Shown here: positions 44,806-54,127 of the stretch, one piece after another | How positions within the stretch are numbered: position 1 is the stretch's first letter | Layout of the letters: each line of letters starts with the position of its first letter | Assembly: GCA_037367355.1 (NCBI GenBank) | Contig: CM074698.1 | Location: 682,001-746,000 of the forward strand | From: Neoscytalidium dimidiatum | Lineage: Eukaryota > Ascomycota > Dothideomycetes > Botryosphaeriales > Botryosphaeriaceae | Direction of reading: 5' to 3' | DNA: 64,000 nucleotides | Notes under the pieces: model-generated | Told to the model about the DNA's origin: nothing | What the model saw: the letters and a program-made list of their open reading frames with translations, nothing else | Database searches by the model: none | Position numbers and translations under genes: made by a program

Positions 44806-46220
44806 TTAGTTGCTATCCGTGGCGACATCATGTTCCCTCACCAGCGCAGCGCCATTCAACGGCGTCTTGACGACGTCGCCATTAATGGAGGTGTTCGCGT
44901 CGGCATCGTCGCGATCGTAATCATTATTTTCCTTGGTCAGCTCCTCGTGCTCCTCGATGTCGTCGTCCTCCCGGCGGTTGCTGCTCCGCCGGCTGCCCAT
45001 ACGGCCAGGGCCGGAGGGATGCACCGGGCTGGCCAGCGGGCTGACGGGCGGGCCGCCGCCGCCGGTGTTGACGCTGCCCGCCAAGCTCTCCGCGCGGCCG
45101 TGGCCGTGCAGGCCGCTCCGCACGCTGCCGTTCTCCACCCCTTGCTTGGCCGCGTAGTAGCTGTTCCGCTCCGAGTTCAGCGCCGGCGCCGCGCCCGACG
45201 ACGAGTACACGCTCGCGCGCTCCGCGCTGGCGACGCCGCCGACGCCGGGCCGGTTCTGGTTCTGGTAGATGCCGCCTGTCGTGCTGCCGGCGTCGACGTT
45301 GCCGCTCAGGACGGACAGCGGCAGCGACTCGCGGCTGCCGCCCCATACGGAGGACGGTGCGAGGGCGCGAACGGAGGCGTTCGTGTCCAGGGAGTTGCGG
45401 CGCCGGCGTTTTGACGAGGAGGCCAGGGTCATTATCGAGGCGTTATCTGATAATATATTTCCGGCGGTTGCCGCCTGGTAGGTGTGAGGGTGGGGCTGCA
45501 GATGCGCGGGGACGGCGGATGCGGGTGAAACTGGGTATTGATGGGAGAAGTGCACGCTCTGGGGGTGCAGGGTGTTCTGCGGGGCCGCGGTTGTGGACGC
45601 GCCGTTCAGAAAGGCCGAGGGAGCGGTGGATTGTATGGTCGTAAGGGTGGTCGTCAGGGACCGCTCCGAGTGGTTTGGCGAAGAGAAAGTGCTGTTGCCC
45701 CCTCCATCATGCGAGCTCACGGCGCCGCCCCTTGTATTGCTGGTCTCTGCCTTGGACTGGCCTGCGTCCGAGTATATTGTTTCCGGATTTGTCGCAAGGG
45801 TCGGGGCGGCCGACTTAACGGGCTGGCCCTGCTCGAGATCGTCGTCAGAGGCATCCGAGCCGTAGCTCTGGCGGCGCGACACAGGCTCAGAGAAGGAGAG
45901 GTGCCCGTTCGCGCTGGTGGCAGCTGGGGCAGGGCGGTGCAGGTGGCCAGACTCGGGGTACGGGTTGTTCTTGAAGGCGGACTTGCTCTTCTTGCCGGAG
46001 GCTTGCGGGGCGCTGTTGGACGAGCCCTTAAGGTTGGCGACACGCTTAATCCAGGCGGCGAACGGGCGGCGGCGGGAGTGACGGTCTTTCATGGCGTGGT
46101 GAGCAGGGTCGGGCGCAGGTGTAATAATGAGAAGTTTGGGCCGGATATGGACGAGTCGGCCGGGGCGTGGGCGGGTTTAGGCTTACCTTGCGGGCTGGGA
46201 GCTGGCTCGGCGGCAGCCAT
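44806..46220 (-). CDS. Conserved Ser/Asn-rich fungal protein (unknown function)
   Basis: Two exons on the minus strand, 46220-46187 and 46085-44806, with a 101-nt intron (GTAAGC donor, AAAG acceptor), encode 437 residues. The spliced N-terminus is MAAAEPAPSPQDRHSRRRPF followed by AAWIKRVANLKG, a conserved start seen in a widespread Pezizomycotina hypothetical family. I recall that some databases label homologues as polycystin-like channels, which nothing here supports: there are no membrane helices. The middle is Ser/Thr/Ala/Gly-rich and likely disordered, with SSKRRRRNSLDTNASVRALA as a conserved basic/phospho-like island. The end is acidic with TKENNDYDRDDADANTSING and REHDVATDSN. The ATG at 46092 would skip exon 1 and is less likely. 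Divergent from MLH3. Confidence 0.85.
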
Positions 46221-46879
46221 CTTGGCACCCCGGTGAGTGACTGTCGCCGTTGGGGAGGTTCACAGCGGGCGTGGAGCGAGTCTGGAGACGGCTGTTCGCC
46301 TCAGGTAGCAATGGGGAGACAGGCGTGTCTGGCTGCGCACAGCGAGTCCGTGAATGTGGCGCCCAGCGCGGATCGACCGCATGCAGCCTCGAGCGGCCTC
46401 CAGGGCCTCAGTGTGATCGCCAAGCCGCTCCGAGACACGCTCCTCCACGCCGACGGCTCTACCAGCTCCACCTCCACAGCGCTCTGCACAGCCGCGCGCC
46501 AGATGCCCGTCTCCGAGCGCTCCGCGTTGCGCTGCATTGCCCCGCGCCGTGCGCAAAGAGACGCTTCTGGCCCTGCACGCGCGGCAACACCCTTCACCTC
46601 TGCCAAATTGGTTGCCAGTGCGTCTGCGCTTGCGTCATTCCTCGAAACACCGTCGACCGATCCGTACCCGTGAGCAAGACATCGGCCTCTTTTTCGTCTT
46701 GGGCCTGCGCAAGCTTCGCACCGGCCATTTGTCACCCATCGACAGTGAGCGACTCGCTCCGCCCTCCGTTTTCCGCTGCGCCTCCACTGCTCTGTCCGCG
46801 AGTCCTGCAGCAGCCGCATGCGGTAGCCTTCTGCATCTTTCCAGCCGAAGAAGACAGACTTTGGTATCTGCGGTTCTCT
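46221..46879. promoter_or_regulatory. Divergent promoter region, conserved protein gene / MLH3
   Basis: The 659 bases between two divergent starts. The MLH3 frame stays open upstream to 46250, but that part has no MutL similarity and a low-complexity look, so it is treated as leader and promoter. No specific binding site is claimed. Confidence 0.4.
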
Positions 46880-49800
46880 ATGAATCTAGAGCCCCGACAA
46901 GATGTGATCCCTCGCCAGCGCTCACAGCGCCCAATCGCTCCCCTTCCCCCAGATGTGGTTGCCCAGATCAAATCTTCCACCGCAATCACGAGCCTCGCCA
47001 CTGTGATACTCGGCCTCGTCGAGAACTCCCTTGATTCTGGTGCAACCAGGATCGAGATTTCTGTGGATGCTCGGCGAGGCGGCTGCACAGTTGAGGACGA
47101 TGGTTTTGGAATTCTCCCGTCAGAGTTCAGAGAAGACGGTGGCCTTGGGAAACCGTTCTGTAAGTCTCACTCACGTTGCGGGATATGCTGGAGCTCACAT
47201 CAGCAAGGCACTTCCAAGCACAACAACCGTGAACCAGTCTATGGACGCCATGGGTCCTTTCTTGCGTCTGTCGCTGCCCTGTCCCTTCTCACAATTACGT
47301 CGCGTCACTGCCAATACCGGTCGCACAACAGTGTTACTCTGCATAGATCCCAGGTCGTCTCCCGTCACATCCCCGCTCCTCGACAGCAGGAGCTAACCTT
47401 CCCTGATCATGGTACTCGCGTTACAGTCAGAGATCTGTTTGGCAACATGCCTGTTCGTGTGAAGCAGCGTGCTGCCGTGCTTGACGACAAAAGTGAGCAA
47501 GAGCGTCAATGGAACTCACTCAAAAAGCTTATCACCGGTTTGCTCCTCGCATGGCAACAGCCAGTCTCTCTTCGTCTAAGCGATGTAGAAAGCGACCGAA
47601 CTCTCAATCTCACCGCGAACCGTAAGCAGCCAGTGCCATTGACGGAGAAGCTTCCGGAGAATCAAAGGAAAGCTCACGCTGCACTACGGCCCCTCATTGC
47701 GACTTTGTCTCAAGCCTCCTATATCACACCGGATGAATGGAGCTCTTGGGTGCCGGCTTCTGCATCGACAAAGTCGATATCAATCAACGGCGCCATATCT
47801 CTGCAGCCTGCCCCGAGCAAAGCTGTCCAGTTTTTCTCAGTCGGCATCAAGCCCATATTTGCCGATGAAGGGCACAACGAGCTGTTCGATGAAATTAATC
47901 GCCTTTTTAACAGCTCCAGTTTTGGCGTAGTTGAGGATGAACCTGTTCTTGATGAGAGAGAAAAAGAGCGGCGATCACTGGACAAAAGGTACAAAACGGA
48001 AGGGCCAACGAACAGACAGCTGAAAGGTGGTCGCAAAGGAATTGATCGATGGCCGAAGTTTTGTCTACGCATTCAGATTGAAGACAGCCAAGGCAATGAG
48101 GATGACGTGCTCGATTCTGAGTCTGACTTGCATTCTATCTTGGAAGTTCTGAGGGCTATGATCGCCCAATGGCTCCAAGTCCACCATTTCCGACCCCATA
48201 CTCGACCATCGAGAAAGATAGGAAGCAAACCAGAGTCTGTCTCCAGCCGTGCTTCTACCCCTGCATTACAGGACCAGGATGAGCTACAACGGCACACTCG
48301 GCTTGGCGAGCCTATTGGCGCCACAGCGGAAACGAGGCTCTACACAGGGAAGAAGCGGAAAAGGTCTAGTGGGCATTCAAGCAGCGCCACTTCTTCAGCA
48401 AACCCAAATGATGCGCACATGTCAAATGATTGGAGCAAGATCAAGAGCGGGAGACCGTCTTTCTATGAAAATCTTTGGAGCGCCAAAAAGCCATCATCAG
48501 CACCGGCTTCAAATCAGCCTAAGTCTCAAACTACATCAACTACTGTTTCAGAATCCGGTTCGGCCCGCACATCGCCTGACCGAGGCGGAACTGCCTCTGC
48601 GTTCTTTCAGACGAACCCTGTCATGCCCGGTGAACTTGGATCGCTCCGACCATCCTCGGGTACAGTGCAGAGCGTGGGGTTTCCCGACAACGAGATATTA
48701 CCCACACCTAACGAAACAAAACACGAGCCATCTGAAGAGTCTAATCACGATGCCTCAATGGAGTGGACTGACCCGAATACGAAGGAAACTTACGTTCTCA
48801 ACTCCCGCACGGGCACGGTAATCAGTAATCACGTGCTTCAACCCGCATCAGCTCCTTCCCAGCCTTCTAGAGCACCAGCAAGCATATCAACAACGTTCAA
48901 CAAGGTCTTGAGTCTCTCACGGAAGTCTGCGAATGCTCCGAGCAAAGATGACGGGAAGAAATGGTTGGAAGATTTTTTGGCCGAATGGGACAACCCAGTC
49001 TTCCGCCCGCAGACCTCCGGCATACCACAAGTCAACCTACACGGGTTCAGTGACGAGACGAACATACTTCTCCACGGGCGCAGAGGACACAGTTGCCATG
49101 CGGAGGTTATTGAGGCATTCGCTGAAGCTTCCTCGCTCGGACGAAATAGACTCTCGAAGCAAGCGCTGAGAAAGGCCGAAGTGGTAGCACAAGTGGACCG
49201 GAAGTTTATTTTAACGGTCATGGAGGCGACGGATCCGGCCGCTGCATCGGTTGCAGACGATGGCGCAATGATTCAGCCCAAGCGGCTGCTTGTCATAATC
49301 GACCAGCATGCTGCGGACGAGCGTTGCCGGGCCGAAGAGCTGTTCGCCGAGCTGTGTTTACCGCGTTCGCCTCAGGACGTGGAATGCCGCTCCAGCCTCG
49401 GTCACATGTCGCGCATCAGGACGGGCGTCCTTGCCGAGCCCATGTACTTCGAGGTCTCAGCCCAAGAGGCGCGGCTGCTGGAAATGCATGCGGGGCACTT
49501 CGCGGATTGGGGCATCGTCTACGACCTCAACAAATCCGGGCCCCGACACATTCTCGTCGTGCGCGCGCTACCGCCGGGCGTGTCAGAACGGTGCCAGGCC
49601 GACCCGAAGCTGCTTCTGTCCCTCCTTCGCTCCGAGGCCTGGAAGCTGGCAGACGACCGCACGCAGTCGGCGGCGGCGGCGGCGGCCAGACGCACACACA
49701 AACCCGCCGCGGCGGGACACGGATCGATAAACACTAAGGCAGAGCCGCATTCCTGGCTCGCTGAAATCGGCTCGTGCCCGCAGGGCATCGTGGACATGCT

Positions 49801-50143
49801 CAACTCACGGGCATGCAGGAGCGCCGTCATGTTCAACGACGCGCTGTCGGTGGCGCAGTGCGAGGAGCTGGTCGCGCGGCTGGCCAGGTGCGCGTTCCCC
49901 TTCCAGTGCGCACACGGGAGACCCAGCATGGTGCCGTTGGTCGATCTGGGGACGGCAGCAGTAGCAACACCGGTGGGACGAGGGAGAGGCGAGGCCATTG
50001 CGAACCCTGGGTACGATGCGGCCGGGGGCCTGGGGGACTCTTTTGGAGGGTCCGGTGCGGCAGGCGGGCGGCCGGAGCAGAAAAGCGGGTTCGTGGAGGC
50101 TTTCAAACGTTGGCGTCAGGTAGACGAGGCACAAACACAATAA
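46880..50143 (+). CDS. MLH3: DNA mismatch repair protein MLH3 (MutL homologue)
   Basis: Exons 46880-47159 and 47208-50143, with a 48-nt intron, encode 1071 residues. The N-terminal GHKL ATPase shows LVENSLDSGATRIEI (motif I, about 46-60), VEDDGFGI (motif II, about 71-78) and EDGGLGK. Splicing T/GC at 47159/47208 restores CTSKHN, after which GRHGSFLASVAALSLLTI and HGTRVTVRDLFGNMPVRVKQ complete the MutL fold. A long linker follows. The C-terminal endonuclease domain carries DQHAADERCRAEE (from about 792), matching DQHA-x2-E-x4-E, then ACRSAVMFND (about 962) and FPFQCAHGRPS (about 987), the metal-site motifs of MLH3 and PMS. With MLH1 it nicks DNA in mismatch repair and meiotic crossover resolution. 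The 48-nt intron is in frame without stops, so the ORF looks uninterrupted; unspliced it inserts 16 residues beside the ATP lid. Confidence 0.95.
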   Translation: MNLEPRQDVIPRQRSQRPIAPLPPDVVAQIKSSTAITSLATVILGLVENSLDSGATRIEISVDARRGGCTVEDDGFGILPSEFREDGGLGKPFCKSHSRCGICWSSHQQGTSKHNNREPVYGRHGSFLASVAALSLLTITSRHCQYRSHNSVTLHRSQVVSRHIPAPRQQELTFPDHGTRVTVRDLFGNMPVRVKQRAAVLDDKSEQERQWNSLKKLITGLLLAWQQPVSLRLSDVESDRTLNLTANRKQPVPLTEKLPENQRKAHAALRPLIATLSQASYITPDEWSSWVPASASTKSISINGAISLQPAPSKAVQFFSVGIKPIFADEGHNELFDEINRLFNSSSFGVVEDEPVLDEREKERRSLDKRYKTEGPTNRQLKGGRKGIDRWPKFCLRIQIEDSQGNEDDVLDSESDLHSILEVLRAMIAQWLQVHHFRPHTRPSRKIGSKPESVSSRASTPALQDQDELQRHTRLGEPIGATAETRLYTGKKRKRSSGHSSSATSSANPNDAHMSNDWSKIKSGRPSFYENLWSAKKPSSAPASNQPKSQTTSTTVSESGSARTSPDRGGTASAFFQTNPVMPGELGSLRPSSGTVQSVGFPDNEILPTPNETKHEPSEESNHDASMEWTDPNTKETYVLNSRTGTVISNHVLQPASAPSQPSRAPASISTTFNKVLSLSRKSANAPSKDDGKKWLEDFLAEWDNPVFRPQTSGIPQVNLHGFSDETNILLHGRRGHSCHAEVIEAFAEASSLGRNRLSKQALRKAEVVAQVDRKFILTVMEATDPAAASVADDGAMIQPKRLLVIIDQHAADERCRAEELFAELCLPRSPQDVECRSSLGHMSRIRTGVLAEPMYFEVSAQEARLLEMHAGHFADWGIVYDLNKSGPRHILVVRALPPGVSERCQADPKLLLSLLRSEAWKLADDRTQSAAAAAARRTHKPAAAGHGSINTKAEPHSWLAEIGSCPQGIVDMLNSRACRSAVMFNDALSVAQCEELVARLARCAFPFQCAHGRPSMVPLVDLGTAAVATPVGRGRGEAIANPGYDAAGGLGDSFGGSGAAGGRPEQKSGFVEAFKRWRQVDEAQTQ

Positions 50144-51284
50144 GAACATTGGTTAGGATTCAAAGTCACTCTTTGTTTTTTATTTTTTCTTGTTTCCAAG
50201 CAGCCGGCTGTTGCAGCGTAGGCGAGTTTCTATGCAATTCATTGGCGGACGCAGCGTTGCGGGCGGCCCTGTTTTGTGGGTTTGGGGAGGAGGCGTTTTT
50301 CTTCACAGCTGCACAGGTTGGCGGTCGACGTGGGTGGTGAGTGGGTGAGCAGGATTACCCAGCACGGGGAAGACAGGAGCATGCATGCACCAGCAGTAGC
50401 GGGCGCCGGCGTCGACGGGACGATCGAGAGCTAGCGCAGCAGGCTGGGCGCGGGCGGCGGCCGGTGATTGGCCGGGGGGTGCCATCAGGGTGGAAGATCG
50501 CTATCCGCAAGCTTTCCACAAGTCGGCGTATTTTCCATGGCCAAATTTGGCCGGGCGTGTGGAGTTTGGGGGAGCGTGTCGCGCTGGCGCTGCAAGATGG
50601 GTGCGGACGTGGGTGCGGATGCGGATGTGGCCGCATGGCTTAGCTGGGCGGATGGGGATGGGAGGGGGAGAGGGGAGGGCGCGGCGCGGCGCGGCGCGCA
50701 GAGCAGGCGGGCTGGCAGGCTTGCGGAGTGGCCGCGAAGAGCGGTGGACGCTGTGGGTGTTGTTGGTGCAGCGAGAAAGTGGAGAGCGTCAAGCTGGCAT
50801 CAGCGCGCGCGACGCGGGCAGATGGGCGGGCGGGTGCCTCTGGGGCCAAAGCAAGAGGAAAGCTTGCGGCGATGAGTCGGCAGCAGTCAGAGGTTGAGAG
50901 CGAGCGTGGACGCCCTGCCGGGCGAGGCTGGCAGCGGTGCGAGCAGCGGCAGCGCCCAGCGCGGTGCGGCCAGCGGCATAAAGCGTCGCAGGAGCGAGAC
51001 GCCGCCGGTCACGTTTCCCGCCCGGAATTGAGTTTCATGGTGTCGCAAACGCGCGTTTTGAGGGCCTGAGGCCGATGACAGCTATCTCGTATCCACTTTT
51101 ATGACATGGCTGCCGAGCTGCGCAGCACTGGGCGGCGCGGGCTGCGGTGGCCGCGCTCGCGAAGAATGTGCGCGGGGGGGGGCCAGCAGAGGCAGAGGCA
51201 GTGGCAGAGGCAGAGGCAGCGGGCAGCGACGAGCAGTGCGCAGCGCGGCGTGCCTCATGCTCGCCGGGCAGCGCTGCGTGCGGC

Positions 51285-51312
<28 letters not shown>
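51285..51312. repeat. (GCAG)7 microsatellite
   Basis: Seven perfect tandem units of GCAG in a GC-rich non-coding stretch. Confidence 0.9.
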
Positions 51313-51315
<3 letters not shown>

Positions 51316-52075
51316 GCGGTTTCCGTGCAACTGCCATTCCGCGTTCTCGAAGCATCATCCATCACGTCGGCCAACAGGGCGAGCTCCGCGGCGCACGGCT
51401 CAGCTTGGCCCCCTGACGCGACCAATGGCGTGCCGCATCGCCGCTAGCCCCCCCTGCTCTGCCGCCCAGCAGACCAGGCATCGGCCGCCGAGGGCGCTCG
51501 CCCGTCGCTCAATCTCCAGCTGCCATCCCATCTCTCTTCCCAAACCCTCCCGCAGCAGCAGCAGCAGCAATCGCCCTCGCGCAACGACACCTGTTCCCTC
51601 ACAGCGCCCGCCGCACCAGCTTCGCACGCCCGCCTGCCCGCAGCGTTCCTTCTGCAGCACGCCCGCGCGCTCGATTTATTTTGCCTCTCGCCCTAATCCC
51701 CGCGCCTTTCCGTTTTCTCCCGCTGCCTGCGCCCCCCGAGCTCGCTCTGAGCTCGCCTTGCTGAGGAGGAAGCTCTGTCCTCCGGCGCTGCAGCACCAGC
51801 ACCAGCACCAGCACCACCGCCCACCGTGTTGGCCACCAAGCCCACCACCCACACTGCACGCTGCACGCTGCACCAGCAACCGGCCCTTCTCTTCTCTCCA
51901 CTCTTTGGCGATCTGCGCCTAGCAACTTTAATATCTGAGCTCCCTCTTGCCCCCCCTAACCCGCCCGCCGCCTCGCAACCCGCCCGCTGCCGAGACATCA
52001 TCACCGCTTTGCGACACCCAACGTCGCGTCGCGCAACCACCGCACCCGCGCTCACCCACCCTGCCTCCTCCTCTT

Positions 52076-52105
52076 CCACCACCACCACCACCACCACCAC
52101 CACCA
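52076..52105. repeat. (CCA)10 microsatellite
   Basis: Ten perfect CCA units about 60 bases before the chosen start of the Ahc1-like gene. In the upstream-extended frame they would be read as a Pro run. Confidence 0.9.
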
Positions 52106-52162
52106 ACGCTGCTCACGCCTTCAGATGACCGTTGCATCGCGGTCGCAACCTCTCACCACGCC

Positions 52163-54127
52163 ATGCAGTCGATGTTCCGCCTACCATGGAGCACCGAGAA
52201 CCCGGCTATGGACAAGGCCCAGTTCCACCAGGTCAAGCAGCAGCGCCCCGTCGTCGATATCCCGCTACTGAGCAAGCTGAAGCGCAAGCGGACCGACAGC
52301 CCGGAGCCCTGCCCGACTGCCTACGCTCCGCAGCACGTTGCGAAGAAGTGGAAGTACGCCGACGGCAACCCGGTGCGCCCTGTGGTTGAGATAGGGAAGC
52401 CTGTTGTGGATGCTCCAACGCCCGCGCCTGCATCCGCATCCTTGCCACGTGTGAAGAGCTCGGAGAAGCCTAGCGACGCCCCCGCGCCTGGAATCGAGGC
52501 GAAGCCGCTGGAAATCAAGCGTGAAAGCGCGGGCTCTGCGCCTGCATTGGAGCCCTCTCCGAGCTCGCAGCCAAGTTCCACGACTCAGGAGGAGCAGCCC
52601 GCAGCATCTTCGAACGCCGTTGGGGCCGATCCGACCGCGTACACGCCCCTGCAAACGGCCATCGAGACGCACTTCAACCAGGAGATCCTGCTCAAGCACA
52701 ACGAGCTCCGTTTGATCGAGCAGGAGCTCGCGAAGTGCCAGGTTGCATTGGAGCAGCTACGCCGCTGTCAGCTGATTCCGTATCCTGGAACGGATGCGGC
52801 GTCTACAGACGTCAGTTGCGGCGTAGGTCCTGCGCTGCAGCCTCGGCAAGGCTTCACGACGCCCGAGCAGCCTGCGCCCTGGGGAGTGACGGACGGCCCG
52901 TACAGTCGCCACTACGCGAAATGGCTTATTCCGGATCCCAAGTTCGATTCCGTTCCGGTTGCGAGCCTGCACGCCGGTGGCCGTTCGCACTCTGGCCTAT
53001 CCGAGGGACGCGCGACCCGGGGAAGCCTAGCCGAGCTGCCGATGGCTGGAAAATCGCGATCGTCACGTGCTTCCGCCGGATCGAAGCTCCAAGCTCTGGG
53101 CGACCCATCAGCTCCCAAAATCGATCCCTTGCTGCACAAGCGCTCGACCGACGGCAAGTGGGTGCGCCTCTTCTGCCACCATCCGGACTGCCGGCACAGC
53201 AACTTTTCCAACACTCAGGGCTTCCTCAACCACTGTCGCATCAAACACAACCAAAAGTTCGAAAGCCACGACCAGGCTGCCGTTGAGTGCGGTATCCCTG
53301 TCGACGTCAACGAGCTGGGTGTTGTCTTGCCTAACAGCGAAGCCACGCCTTCGACTCCTGCTGCCGCTGCTGCTCCCAACGTCAACGGCCCTTTCGTCCA
53401 TCCGCTCATCAAGTCGAATCCTCCCGCCAAGTCCAAGCCGCTACCTCCACGTGCATTGCCGAAGAAGGATGCGCCTGTTCCTTCCGAAAATGTGAAGACT
53501 CCGAACGCCAAGCCTAAGCTGCCAAGCTCCTCGTTTGTGCCCTCGCCGCAAACGCCCTACATGAACGCTCTGTTAGAAAAGCAGGGCTTTGCTGGTGATT
53601 TGAACCAGCTTGTTGACTTTGCGCGCACGAAGGTTGACCTGGCCGACATGGACACCGAGGAGAGTGACGAGGATGCCGAGCAATCTCCGGTTACGGCTCC
53701 GAAGTCTACCGCTTCCGTCAAGAAGGGTTCGTCTGACGCCACCCCCCGCGGGCCGCCGCTCAGCCGTCTACCGGCTCGTGGCGGAATGGCCCCGGCCTCC
53801 CTTGCTACTACTGGTCTGCACCCGGCCGTCGGAGCTCCTCCCAGGCTTCAACACAGCACCAGTTCTGCAAGCAGCACTGCTGGTGGCAACTTGGGATCTC
53901 CGACGATGGAGTTGAGCCCCCATACCCTGGATTCGGCACCTGGACTCGTTACCGATCACGAGGACGATGATGACGATGAGGAGGATGGCGGAAGCGTGGC
54001 TATGCGGGACGAGGACTACGGCGTTGACAATGTGGTCGTTGAGGATGGCAGTGATGTCGAGCGGGATGCAAGGAGAGCGAAAAGTGTTGAGGGGTTCGTG
54101 CCCAAAGCCGGCTCGTCGAGGAAGTGA
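52163..54127 (+). CDS. Ahc1-like C2H2 protein, putative ADA histone acetyltransferase complex subunit
   Basis: A single exon encodes 654 residues from the ATG at 52163 (MQSMFRLPWSTEN). The frame extends 72 codons further up to 51947, but that part is low-complexity and includes the CCA repeat, so the downstream ATG is preferred. A helical, coiled-coil-like block TPLQTAIETHFNQEILLKHN (about 161 onward, continuing ELRLIEQELAKCQ) precedes GVTDGPYSRHYAKWLIPDP and a zinc finger with FCHHPDCRHSNFSNTQGF then LNHCRIKHNQKF (about 335-365; C-x4-C-x12-H-x4-H). This is the layout of fungal Ahc1-type proteins, components of the ADA complex with Gcn5. The C-terminus is acidic (DDDDDEEDGG). Nuclear location is inferred. 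Assignment rests on motif order, not alignment. Confidence 0.8.
   Translation: MQSMFRLPWSTENPAMDKAQFHQVKQQRPVVDIPLLSKLKRKRTDSPEPCPTAYAPQHVAKKWKYADGNPVRPVVEIGKPVVDAPTPAPASASLPRVKSSEKPSDAPAPGIEAKPLEIKRESAGSAPALEPSPSSQPSSTTQEEQPAASSNAVGADPTAYTPLQTAIETHFNQEILLKHNELRLIEQELAKCQVALEQLRRCQLIPYPGTDAASTDVSCGVGPALQPRQGFTTPEQPAPWGVTDGPYSRHYAKWLIPDPKFDSVPVASLHAGGRSHSGLSEGRATRGSLAELPMAGKSRSSRASAGSKLQALGDPSAPKIDPLLHKRSTDGKWVRLFCHHPDCRHSNFSNTQGFLNHCRIKHNQKFESHDQAAVECGIPVDVNELGVVLPNSEATPSTPAAAAAPNVNGPFVHPLIKSNPPAKSKPLPPRALPKKDAPVPSENVKTPNAKPKLPSSSFVPSPQTPYMNALLEKQGFAGDLNQLVDFARTKVDLADMDTEESDEDAEQSPVTAPKSTASVKKGSSDATPRGPPLSRLPARGGMAPASLATTGLHPAVGAPPRLQHSTSSASSTAGGNLGSPTMELSPHTLDSAPGLVTDHEDDDDDEEDGGSVAMRDEDYGVDNVVVEDGSDVERDARRAKSVEGFVPKAGSSRK

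Larger units (their letters stand above)
50144..52162. other. GC-rich region between MLH3 and the Ahc1-like gene
   Basis: About 2 kb. The first 150 bases are MLH3 3' UTR. From about 50340 to 51900 the DNA is very GC-rich with long overlapping frames on both strands that have low-complexity, arginine/alanine-rich text and no domain; these are composition artefacts. From about 51500 it becomes C-rich and pyrimidine-rich, as expected for the long leader of the downstream gene. Microsatellites lie at 51285-51312 and 52076-52105. Confidence 0.5.

Noticed and set aside
46250..46879. N-terminal extension of the MLH3 frame by 210 codons
   Set aside because: Low-complexity text without MutL similarity; MLH3 homology begins right after the ATG at 46880.
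50340..51925. Long frames between MLH3 and the Ahc1-like gene
   Set aside because: GC-driven open frames with simple-sequence text on both strands; no recognisable protein.
51947..52162. 72-codon extension of the Ahc1-like frame
   Set aside because: Pro/Thr/His-rich and containing the CCA microsatellite; the ATG at 52163 starts the conserved-looking part.
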